Origin: Clarireedia homoeocarpa
Taxonomy: Eukaryota > Ascomycota > Leotiomycetes > Helotiales > Rutstroemiaceae
NCBI GenBank assembly: GCA_001465935.1
Contig: LNKV01000025.1
Span: 887,609 to 951,608, forward strand
DNA: 64,000 bases
Direction: 5' to 3'
The translations under genes were made by a program, and so were the position numbers. Below the pieces are notes generated by a model. It made no database searches and was not told where the DNA came from. It was given only the letters and a program-made list of their open reading frames with translations. This document shows, in pieces, positions 43,952 to 53,781 of the stretch. How positions within the stretch are numbered: the first letter of the stretch is position 1; the number at the start of each line of letters is the position of its first letter.

Positions 43952-46318
43952 AATTGGGAAGTGGGTGGCATGGAATGAGATGAGATTAGACGGACGATAT
44001 CACAGATATTCCAATTACGGATGGATGGGTAGACGGGAGAGGCTCGACTGGGTTCGGCTTGGATGGCAAGCTAGGTTTGGAGAGTGAGAAGTGCGGTTGA
44101 TCTTACTGGGAAAAGGGGTTGTGGGATAGATAGGTATAGGCTTGATCGGCATATTGAATCGGTGGGACTATATTTTCTTGCAAAAAGATATATTGTGTAC
44201 ATTGTGGCTACAGTAACTAACTCTTTTGAGAATGAATATATGAAATATATGAATAAAAGTAAAGGGGTAGTTGTGTATGCGTTGTATTGTGCTACGATCC
44301 TTGACTGCTAAATAAACTTATTCAAACACAAAAGGCCTAGCAATAACCCGGAGTCACTACACATTTATCTTCAACCTCCACTGCTTCAATTCCCAGCATG
44401 TGTGCCGTCGACCAAGATGCATGATTTATCTATCTATCAATCATCTCTACTGTTCTGTTTCATTCACAATGTACTAGTGCCATTATAGCTTGCTTGCTTT
44501 CTTTGATTTGATTTGATTTGATTTATAAATAAGTTTGGAATCAACGAGCCTGTGAAGAGAAGAAAAGAAAGAGGGTTTATTATCTACTTGTAATTTGATA
44601 CTTGATACTTATTGTATTACAGAACGTCACCGGATCTGGAAACTAGTTTGGGGAGTCGAGGAGATGGATGATGGGTGGCGTGGGTGAGTGCGTGTGTTTG
44701 TTGTTGTGATTGGGGATGTTGGATGTTGGATGGACTGATGGGTTAGAGGTAGAGATAGAGGTAGAGGTAGAGGTGGAGGTGGAGGGGTTAGCTGCTTCTT
44801 TATTGAGGATTGATCGGATTTTGGGGAGGGGGGGAGGGGACTGAGAGTGCTGAAGTTGACTTGACTTGACTTGACTGACTCTTTCTGAAGCAACAAAGCT
44901 GGTGTCTACTGTTCTGTTCTGTTCTGTTCTGGCGTGTTCCGACAACGATCGCGTTGGTAGATGGACTAAGTTGGCAATCCCGTTGCGGGTTTCAAATTCA
45001 AAGAAGGGATTGATTCATTCGTTCATGCCCATTCCCATTCCTATTCCTATTCCTATTCGCTTAATTTACTGTAGCCTGTGAGTTTAGTGGGCTGAAGGGA
45101 GGATATCATATCATATCTAACCCTGACCTTGATCTTGACTCGACTGTTTTGTACGTTTTGTACATCCCCGCCATTCTCGGGAGATTCATGGTTGGTTTTG
45201 TTGGTTGGTAGGTTCACTGTTAGAGATTCTGATTCTGATTCTGATGGTAGTTGTAAGTATCAGTGATTCAATAGTCATATCTACGGAGTATGTTTCCAAG
45301 TTTCCGCTTCGCCGGATAGGTTGCGTTGCGTCCGCTTTGATATAAAACGCATGGACAGTAGTAATCACGTGACTGTTGCTTATTCCTTCCCCCTTATCTA
45401 ATAACTTAATATACAGCCAGCCTATCACACACAGGTCGAAAGAATACTTTTGATTCTCAGCATGTAGATACAGTAACTATAGAATATAGAATAGCTGCAC
45501 ATCCAGATAGCATTATTCCAAGAACCAAAAAAAAAAATTCAAAAAAATTCGAGAATCAAGAATCCCTGTCCGCGGTTGGATCCGAATCCACACGCATGGA
45601 TCCATCTACCTGCCTATTCTCGTTTCGCGAGAAGGGAAGTCGTCGTAAGCTTTACCCGTTACCCGATACCCGCACCAGAGATCACTAGTGCAGTGCACAC
45701 ACAGCACCGCACAGCATTCGGGAGATTTTCCCGGAAGTAGGAACAGAGGAAACTATGGGGTTTTGTTGCAGATCTGAGTTTTTGCCCAGACTTTTTTGGC
45801 GGGAGGGCTTGCATGTAGGTGGTAGGTGGTACTTGGATGGTTGGCGAGTGTGCAGTGAGTGTGCCGAGGGGGTGAGGATCTGAGATGTGGGATTGGGGAT
45901 GGGAGACGAATAGGGGAAGGACCATGAAGATCTGGGATCGGATGGGATTGGGAAGGGAGAGGGCGTTTTGGGTCTAGGACTGGGGATGAACATTTCCCGG
46001 TAAGAGATGTGCCTGCAACTTGGAAGCACAGTTATAGGACGCACAGTTATAGGACGAGGCGAATTAGAGAACGATCACGTGGTGATGGATTTGAGGATGG
46101 CACGTGAGTAAAGGTGGAATTGAATCTGTGGCACTTTTGTCATCTTTATCAACTTTCTTCATCTTGGGGAAGATATATTTATTGGAGGAGTGGCTGCTGT
46201 ATAGTGGACATGGTGCAGTCGAACTAAATTAGTACTTTCTTTTTTTTTCCCTCTTTGATTTCCATCGATCCGGCTTCCCCACGCCATTTTCACCATCTGC
46301 CGATTCTGGTTATACCAA
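43952..46318. other. Intergenic region between glucokinase and the Rad51-like gene
   Basis: About 2.4 kb with low-complexity DNA, including TTTGA repeats near 44505-44525, the GTAGAG array and TCTGAT repeats near 45225. I see no gene. A GATCACGTGGTGA stretch (CACGTG core) is near 46074, in the promoter of the next gene. Confidence 0.55.
44748..44785. repeat. Imperfect (GGTAGA)n array
   Basis: About six hexamer units GGTAGA/GATAGA/GGTGGA. Confidence 0.85.
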
Positions 46319-48051
46319 ATGTCTGGACCCAGTTCGCCAACTCTAGAACCAGCAAAACCAATAACAGCAGATCGACTGCTGGAGCTGGAAGAGAAGCAAA
46401 GGAAAAGATTTACGGGTGCTGGGAGAGCACAACGCATCAGAACGGGGTGTAGGGAGATTGATGAATATGTTCTTGCTGCCGGGAAAGGAAAGGTGCCGGA
46501 GATGGAGAAGGTGAGGGAGAATGATAAGGGGTTTGGGGGGGTTGCGAGTGGAATCGGTGGGTTTGAAAGGGGTGTTGTGGTGGGGTTGAGTGCAGCGGAA
46601 GGGGATGCGGGAGAGGGGAGGGGCGCAAGGTTGGTAGGTTCTTTTCGTTTCCTTTTTTTTTGGGGGGGGGGGGGGGGGTTGGATTTTGGATGAGGTTTCC
46701 GGAGGGTTCGTTCTTCTATCTTGTTGGGAGTGGAGATGGTGCGAGGATATCATGCTGATTTAATTGGATTTGTGAGCATCTGTCTCTGGGCATCTTCATT
46801 GGGTGCTAGGAACTGTGCTCAAGGTCATGAAGCTGACTGTCTTTTCTTTAGACGTCACTCAACGTCATAGCATCTGTCCTTCTTTTTCATCTCACTCATC
46901 TCAATACTCTTTCAATATCAGAAGGCGCTGTAAAACCAAAGGTCATAGTGGTTGATACGACCGGGTCATTTCCTCTCTCTCTGCTCGCCAAAGTCTTGAA
47001 ATCAAGGCTGACCAATTTGAAAGGTGAGATGCAAGCTAGGAATAATACGACCGAGAAACATGTTGGCTCTACTCATTTTGGGGTCGATGAGGAAGAAAAT
47101 GAGCAGCTGAGTCTCATGTTGGGTCTTGTGGCTATTAGTAGAGTCTTCGATATTGAAGGACTTTGGGAGGTCTTGAGTGAGATTGGTCGTACAGCGAACC
47201 AGGTCAACAATGATGAGATCAATGAGAGACACATGGGTAGTTCACCATGGTCTGAACAGCCGGAGACAGATAATAGGGAGGTTCAACCTCACGTACGAGA
47301 CGAAATTGGCGACAGTGAAGATGATGATTCACCTCTACAATCACCCAGTCCACCACCTGAGCCAGCCTCCACATCTCATACCACCTCCATCGATACCGCT
47401 CCAGAGCTTCTCATAATAGATAACATGCACCATTTAATATCCCACCTCTTCACGCATTCCGAAAAGAACTCAGCGCATAACCTTCTTTCTCTTCTGTCAA
47501 AAACCATACATACGCTAACGCATACGCAAAATCTCCTGACTATTCTTCACAACTCAACTATCTCAGCTAAAACGAACTATTCTAATTCAGCCCCGCCAAC
47601 CATCCAATCTATTTTCACCCCATCTACACATCTCAAGCCCTCACTTGGTCGTATTTTTGACCAGTTTGTCGACCTGCACGTAATGATTTCGAAAGTCCCG
47701 AAGTTTAGAGAAGATGCGGAGATGGCTTATGCGGGTGCAGCTGCGGACCAAGTGGAAATCCGGGAAGGAGGTGGAAGCAGTAAGGTGAATGAGTGTTTGA
47801 TATTCGAGGTTTTGAGGGATGAATGTCCGGTTTCTGAGGAGGATAGAGAAGCGGGGAGGAAATTCGCGGATAGGGAGGAGAAATGGGGATGTTTCGAAAT
47901 TGGAACGGATGGGTTGGAATTGAGGGATGCTTTTAAGAAGGGTGTATCTAGTGTGGGAGATGTTGGGTCGGGGGGTGGGGATGGTCGTGGTGGAGAGCAT
48001 GATGTGGGAAGTGTAGTGAGGTTGTATGGATTTGGTGGACGCAGGGTCTGA
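46319..48051 (+). CDS. Rad51-paralogue-like DNA recombination/repair protein
   Basis: Exons 46319-46633 and 46852-48051 give 504 residues. The N-terminus reads RLLELEEKQRKR, then RIRTGCREIDEYVL and GFERGVVVGLSA, the pattern that leads into the ATP loop of RecA/Rad51-type cores. After the intron comes TSLNVIASVLLFHLTHL, then the Walker B-like strand KVIVVDTTGSFPLSLLAKVL. The Walker A loop is degenerate: no GKT/GKS is present between GLSAAEG and LTSLN. A long acidic, Pro/Ser-rich insert (about residues 225-280) precedes PELLIIDNMHHLISHLF, which looks like a second core strand. Best description: a fungal Rad51-like C-terminal-domain protein that likely works in homologous recombination. The intron (218 nt) contains a 17-G run. 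I cannot assign it to Rad55, Rad57 or Xrcc2. Confidence 0.75.
46662..46678. repeat. Poly(G) tract, 17 nt, inside the Rad51-like intron
   Basis: Seventeen G residues directly after nine T residues. The exact length is likely uncertain in any assembly. Confidence 0.9.
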
Positions 48052-48704
48052 GTAGAGTGCTGGATGGATAGTTGATTGGGAATGCGTAGAGGTATTCTAG
48101 TAGAGATGGTTGAATTTGCTAAGCTAAGTATGATTCTACATTGGGAGGAAATCGATGAAAGAGACGGTTGTCACTGGATTAGACTACAAGACGCAAAGAT
48201 AGATGGGCAAAATAGTCAGGAGGTTATAACGAGTTGAAGCATATGGTATTTTTTTTTTTTTTTTTAGATACGTAACATCTTCACTTCCTACCAAATATAT
48301 ATGTTGGGGGGCGTGAGGCAGTTGCGCCTATCAATCAGCCTGCAAGACACGTGAGGCAAGCGCCTCTATAGAGTAAGATATCTCGTTATCTTGATCGCTC
48401 CAATGCAGAGTTTTATGGTTGATCGTCCCTATATTTCACGCGTCTTAAATGGAAGACATAGTACATTCACCTTTATCTACAAGAGCTGTAAAGATTGCGC
48501 GCATTTGATCCGTGGATGGCATTCAAGCCACGTGCTTCATCGTGCATAGCCTCGATTTACCTCAACTTCCACTTCTAACTCTCTTTTCATTAAGGAACAT
48601 CAGACAGAATCTGCACTTGATTCATTTCGTCAAACACTTCACAGCAGGACTTTCTGTTGCAAGATTTTACCCGTTATCACGCCTCCAACCTAGAGCTCTT
48701 CACG
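48052..48704. other. Intergenic region
   Basis: About 650 bp with a poly(T) run near 48250. I see no gene. Confidence 0.6.
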
Positions 48705-49234
48705 ATGCTGTGCCAAATGTGCGACCGTCTGAATGTTGAAGATCTCATTGAGTTACAAAGAACCAATATGAGTAATGACAGGCACTTCGGTAACGATGGA
48801 TGTGTATACTGGGAACACTATTCACAATACTGTGACTTAGAAGCAGCGGCCAAATACTGTCAGCTACGCAGGTATACTTGGACAACCCTCAATATGCGCT
48901 GAATATACGGCTTGTTGAGCGCAATGGAATGTTGTATATGGCCATATGTACGGAAGATCAGGCGAAACCGATTGGAAACGATGTAGAAACGATTTTTTGG
49001 TTCATTGGGCTCGGAGAATACGATGTGTGGCATCATGCTTCCAGGAATGATCTAAAGGAATGGATGATTCCGAAGAAGTTGCTTGGACTCTGCTTGATTA
49101 AGAATCAAAACGGGGATGCAGATGGGAACGCGGGTGAGGATGGGAATACAGATGCTGAAAGTCCATATCGACGCGTGGGATATGTCCAAATCCCGATCAT
49201 TAATGCAGAGCAATGGGTTGAAATTATGAGGTAG
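48705..49234 (+). pseudogene. Fragment resembling the N-terminal region of HET-type proteins, frameshifted
   Basis: ATG at 48705 opens MLCQMCDRLNVEDLIELQ, then RHFGNDGCVYWEHYSQYCDLEAAAKYC. Such CxxC, VYWEH and LE-AA-CxLC patterns precede the HET domain in many filamentous-fungal heterokaryon-incompatibility proteins. At about 48867-48871 the frame must move by one base; the next frame then continues VYLDNPQYALNIRLVERNGM to a stop at 49232-49234. The missing base lies where a second Cys of a CxLC pair would be expected. No HET domain follows in the next kilobase. Most likely a truncated, decayed copy of a HET-family gene; a small species-specific gene with a sequencing error is the alternative. 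The family link rests on pattern memory. Confidence 0.45.
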
Positions 49235-50398
49235 AAAGCATGGACAAAGGAGACTTTGAAGCTAGTATAGTGCTGAATAGATACGATCTGCGTAAGCGGT
49301 ACTTACGCTGTGAAAACGCTTGAAATACCTAGGTCATGAACATACACACACACACACACATATATGTATATATATGATCTCACGACAGGTCCAGCTGATG
49401 GTCGGTCAGATCCACCATGCTATCCCAAACGAACCCTAAAGTGTGACTGACTACATATAAACAGCCACAGCCCTAGGCATTGTGGTTCACAACCGATAGC
49501 ACTCACAACGCCGTGCCCATGCCTGTGCATTCTTATTCCATTTCATTCGTTTCAAACGCAAGAATATGAGCAGGAAAAATCCCAGTTGGGTGCCTGCAAG
49601 ATTATGCTTCTTGTCAAGCATGCAGTCTTCTGAGCTACAGCACTTCACCTCAAAAACCAGACCAGACCAGATCAGATCAGATCAAACTAGACCAGGGCAG
49701 AAGTATACACGCTCACTTGAGCGATATCCAATATCCGAGCTTCAAAGATATATTTGCCTTTCTGTGTATATATAACTTATACCCTTAAGCACTAACTTAA
49801 TAATAGAAAGAAGAAATACAGAAGCACAAGTAAACCACCCAACCCAACAATATCCCACCCACACTCAAAATCCACCCCGCATCTCCATCTCCATCTCCAT
49901 CTCTCTCACAGAAGCAAAAGCAAAAGCAAACAGAACACACAACCTGGATCCACCATAACGATATCCGTCTGTTCATATCATTCCTATCAACCTATCTATC
50001 TAACTTAACCTTCTATAATAAACAATGAAACGCACCGCACCGCAATGCAATATCGAAAGAAAAAAAAAGGAAAGCCCATCTTTCTTTCTTTCTTTCCGTG
50101 TAATCCCTACGTGACCTGGCCAATCAACCAACCATACAATGAACAAAAAGATGCAAATCCGGTGCAGTGCAATTCGACATCTTATGAAGATGTGGGAAGT
50201 ATGCCATGTGGGCGAGTTATCGCTGAGCTCCCTCCCACATGGCAAGATCTTCCTTGCACCCCTTTTTATCCATTCACCCACGCCTTGATGCTTGTTTTCG
50301 TTTTTCGTGTTTTACGTCACCCATGCACATCATATACTCCATAATCCAATCCTCGAAAGCCGCATGCATCCATTCCTACAGTACAACCACCCCTATTC
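49235..50398. other. Intergenic region
   Basis: About 1.2 kb. It holds a CA/TA dinucleotide run near 49335-49375, CCAGA and GATCA repeats near 49658-49690, and a CATCTC run near 49880. I see no gene. Confidence 0.6.
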
Positions 50399-51275
50399 TT
50401 AAGCCCCTCCCTTCTCCTTCTTCTTCTTCTCCTCCTCCCTAAACCTCTTATACTCCTCCTGGTCAAAATCACTATCACTCGCACTCCCCACACTCTTCGC
50501 ATCATCATCATCCCCATCCGCGCCTCCCAAATCATCCGCGAAATCAAGCGCAATATCGTCCTTCCTCCCTTCATTCTCAAACTCCTTGCACGCATTTTCT
50601 AAATACTTCCTCAGCTCGACATTACTCGGGTCCGCGAGTTCCGCTGGTGTCAAAAGCGCTTTGTTGCGGATGCGCGGGTCGGTACCGGCTTCGACCATCA
50701 TTTGGATGAGGGCGAGGCCCGCTTCCCAGTTGGAGGGCCCTTGCCGGTTTACCCAGTCGACGGCGCTATGTAGGGGGCTGTTGCCGTCGCGGGCGCAGAT
50801 GGGGTCGCATTCGAAACCTTCTTGGTCGAGGAGCATGTCAATTACTTCAGCTATTTGTGGTTGTCATTTATGTCAGTCTATGATTTTCCGAAACAGGAAC
50901 AGGAATAATAGAAGGAGAGAATGAAAATCGAAAGAGAGGCACGTAAATAAATCGTCGGACTAACCATTCCCACGACTAGCCGCTTCATGGTATATATAAT
51001 TCCCCATGACCGTCTTCGCGCTGTTGAGTAGCGCAGCAGCGGCTTCTGCATCCGCGCATTCGTCGATGATTTCTTGCAGGAGCTCAGTGTTGTCATAGCG
51101 AGCGGCATCGATGAGTCGTTCGCGGGGGGAGGCACCCTTTGCGTAACACGTATCAGCATATTGAATCCAAATTCAGGCCGAAAGAAAGAAGCTCCATATC
51201 CAGAACGCGGATATATACATAAGAACATACCTCGATCTCCTCTTCATGCTCAGGTTGAGCACGCGGGTCCGCCAT
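50399..51275 (-). CDS. Ankyrin-repeat protein, YAR1-like
   Basis: Three exons on the minus strand: 51275-51231, 51136-50965 and 50850-50399, giving 222 residues (MADPRAQPEHEEEIE start). ERLIDAARYDNTELLQEIID, GNYIYHEAASRGNAEVIDMLL, GNSPLHSAVDWV and KALLTPAELAD are successive ankyrin repeat helices. The C-terminal 60 residues are acidic and then Lys/Glu-rich (DFADDLGGADGDDDDAKS to EEEKKKKEKGGA). The size, two to four ankyrin repeats and an acidic C-terminus match Yar1, the chaperone of ribosomal protein uS3 (Rps3) that protects it on the way to the nucleus. The assignment to Yar1 rather than another small ankyrin protein is inference. The intron 1 acceptor (GCAAAG) lacks a pyrimidine tract but phase supports it. 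Confidence 0.78.
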
Positions 51276-52045
51276 TTCTGCGCTTGGTCGCTATTCTATT
51301 TGTTCCCCTTACTGCGTTTTGTGGTCTATGCCTCTATTGCTTTACTTCGTCTCTCTTTCTCGCGCGTAGTGTATAGATCCAGCCGGATCTCTAAGCAAAA
51401 GAGAAGAACAAAACTTCCAGACTCAACTCAACCACACCGCAAATGAACGGAAAGAAAGTACTCTGTTCGTCTGTTCGTCTGTCCGTCTGTCCGTCTACAG
51501 GTGTAGCCGCGCCTTTGTTTCAGCGTCTCGGAAATGCCCGCCGTCAAACCAATTTCCGCTCTTCTGAATCGTTGTTATTGTTGCTAGAGAAAGGAAAGAC
51601 AGAAAAACAGTGAATCAATCGGTAGAAAACGCAAACACAAAACTTATATTGCAGAAACCTAATAAGGTAAGAGTCTCGGAAGTTCCAGCCAGGCACGAGA
51701 TTATTACCAGCGGCGCTAGCTGCAGCATAAATTTCAGCCCAGCGCAAGCCACGCAGTTGTACAGCGGGGCTAAAAATAGTTCTAGTGAGTGAGTGTTTGA
51801 GATGGATGAGTGCGAAGCTGATTGGTTGGGGTCAATGGTGGTTATCGTAAGGCTGTAGGATATTTTTTTTTTTTTGCGGTCTTGCGAGAGATATATTGCC
51901 ATTGACTGCACATATGAACGCATTCTTTGAGGTACATTGAAACTTGATTATTCTTGAACTTGGTGGATGAATGATTTAAGAGAATATTACTACAAAAAAA
52001 GATTTATAAGTTTTAAAGATATCCATCTTTTTACTCCGCATCAAA
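51276..52045. other. Divergent promoter region between the ankyrin gene and RPC11
   Basis: About 770 bp between divergent starts. It contains a GTCTGTTC/GTCTGTCC repeat cluster near 51464-51495 and a poly(T) tract near 51863. I see no gene. Confidence 0.6.
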
Positions 52046-52679
52046 ATGCTACTCTGTACGCCCCTCTCGCCCTCTCCCCTCTCCAAACTCCCCAGCTAAC
52101 CCCCCCAGTCTGTCCCACCTGCAGCAATATCCTAACCGTCTCTCCCACCCCCGTCTCCTCCTCTCCCTCGCCCGAGCACGCCGGTCTCAACCGTCTCGAA
52201 TGTCTCACTTGTCCCTACCAATATATCTTACAAAAAGCGATCTACGACCGGAAAACGTTCAAGCGCGAGGAGAAGGAGGACGTCTTTGGCGGGCCGGGCA
52301 TGTGGGATAATGCGGACAAGACGGAGAAGCAGTGTACGGTGAGCGACTGCGATGGCATGGAGGCGACGGTGCGGCAGGTGCAGATACGCAGTGCGGATGA
52401 GCCGATGACTTCGTTTTTTAGGGTGAGTAGGAGGGTTTCTTTTCTTTTCTTTTTTCTTTTTTGCTTTTACTTGGGTTTGGGGGGAAAATAGAGGAGAAGG
52501 TTTTGGGTAATCGTGGTAGTGGAGTTGGTGAGGGGAGGCTGTAATGCTCGAGGGGAAATCAGGGTGCATCGGTGGGCGCATGGAGGGAGAGAGTGTGGTT
52601 TAGGAGTACGAGTATCGTGTGATGAATGCTAACTGTGGTGCAGTGTATGAAGTGTGGTGCTCAATGGAGAGAAAACTGA
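52046..52679 (+). CDS. RPC11: DNA-directed RNA polymerase III subunit C11
   Basis: Exons 52046-52055, 52109-52422 and 52644-52679 give 119 residues. The first coding exon has only 10 nt. Splicing it over a 53-nt intron (branch GCTAAC at 52095) restores MLLFCPTCSNIL, the family N-terminus, which fixes the start. The protein has two zinc ribbons: N-terminal Cys 5, 8, 35 and 38, and C-terminal Cys 79, 84, 109 and 112. The TFIIS-like acidic hairpin SADEP holds D100 and E101, which stimulate RNA cleavage by Pol III and are needed for termination and reinitiation. The last exon encodes just CMKCGAQWREN. It is convergent with MED31, about 410 bp apart. Confidence 0.95.
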
Positions 52680-53091
52680 ACGAGTGCTGGATATGACGAT
52701 ACTCTGAAGAGAAAGAGCAATGGGTTAGGCGACGGCCGGACGACACTCGCGCGCCGATGGAAGACCTCTTACGACAGTCATTGTCTTGAATTACCGATTT
52801 TGTAGCAGAGGGGCTGGACTACACACACAGGAATACTGTATGAGTTGAAAGAGAGTTTGCATTTACAGCGAGGCGTCACGGTCAATATATTTCATGGGCT
52901 GTCGGTGTTCTTTTGCATGTAGCACACCAGTCTGGCTACTAGAATTCATTTTGGTAATAAAGTAGAATATATGATTTCCCCACCGAACTCCTCATCCTTG
53001 CATTGAATCCAACGCTCCAGTCCAGAACTCCCAATAGACACGTCAAACCTTTTTCCCCAATGAAGCATTTCTACCAAGTATCCCCATAAAA
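52680..53091. other. Convergent 3' intergenic region
   Basis: About 410 bp between the RPC11 and MED31 stops. I see no gene. Confidence 0.6.
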
Positions 53092-53781
53092 TCATTCCTT
53101 ATTCCACCTCTCCACCGCAGCATAATCCTCATTCTGAAGCATACCTACAACCTCCAAACTCAAGCAATCTCTCCGGAACGTCTCGTTTTGTAGCAATTCA
53201 AGATGTTTAAGACTCGGGCCGGGATAAGTGAGATATTTGAGATATGGTGGTTGAGTGAAGTATTGTAGATATGCGAGGTAAGCTACGAAAGCTGGCGAGC
53301 TGAGGAGAGTGCCGGAATTGAGAGACGCAAGATGGTTGAGGTAAAGAGGAGAGGATAGACCGTTGACGAACTAGGTTGGTAAGTTAGTTTGGAGATCTGG
53401 TGCCCGAGAATAGGAATGGGAAGTCTAAAATTGGATGTGGTGGAAATGCACTGTAGAACTAAGGGGACGAGAGGGCATGGTAGGAGCGCAGAGCTTGGAG
53501 CAGCAATGCATTAGCAATGCCGGGTCTCGACCCAACATGCTTGTATACGCATGCTATTAATTCGCCCTCTCAAATTAAAGCGACTGGCAACACTCGTTGG
53601 AATGCTTTGTTGCGCAACCACACTTGCATCCCAAAGAAATGACTTCCAAACATACCTCAAGCTCAATTTCAAATCGAGTGAACCCTCCAAACTTCGGCTC
53701 ATTAGAATCATCCGGAACCGGCGCTGGAGACGGATCGCTCTTCATTATAACATCCTGCAGAGAGGAATCGGACGTCATCAT
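53092..53781 (-). CDS. MED31: Mediator of RNA polymerase II transcription subunit 31
   Basis: Two exons on the minus strand: 53781-53656 and 53370-53092, giving 134 residues. The first exon encodes a short disordered start and KFGGFTRFEIELE. The second continues FVNGLSSPLYLNHLA, AFVAYLAYLQYFTQPPYLKYL and TYPGPSLKHLELLQNETFR, the highly conserved Med31/Soh1 helical core. Med31 binds Med7 in the middle module of Mediator and bridges regulators to RNA polymerase II. The start ATG (first of a Met-Met pair) is the earliest in frame in exon 1 that precedes the conserved part; the frame is open further upstream without an ATG. The 285-nt intron splits LE from FV at the core boundary. Confidence 0.94.
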
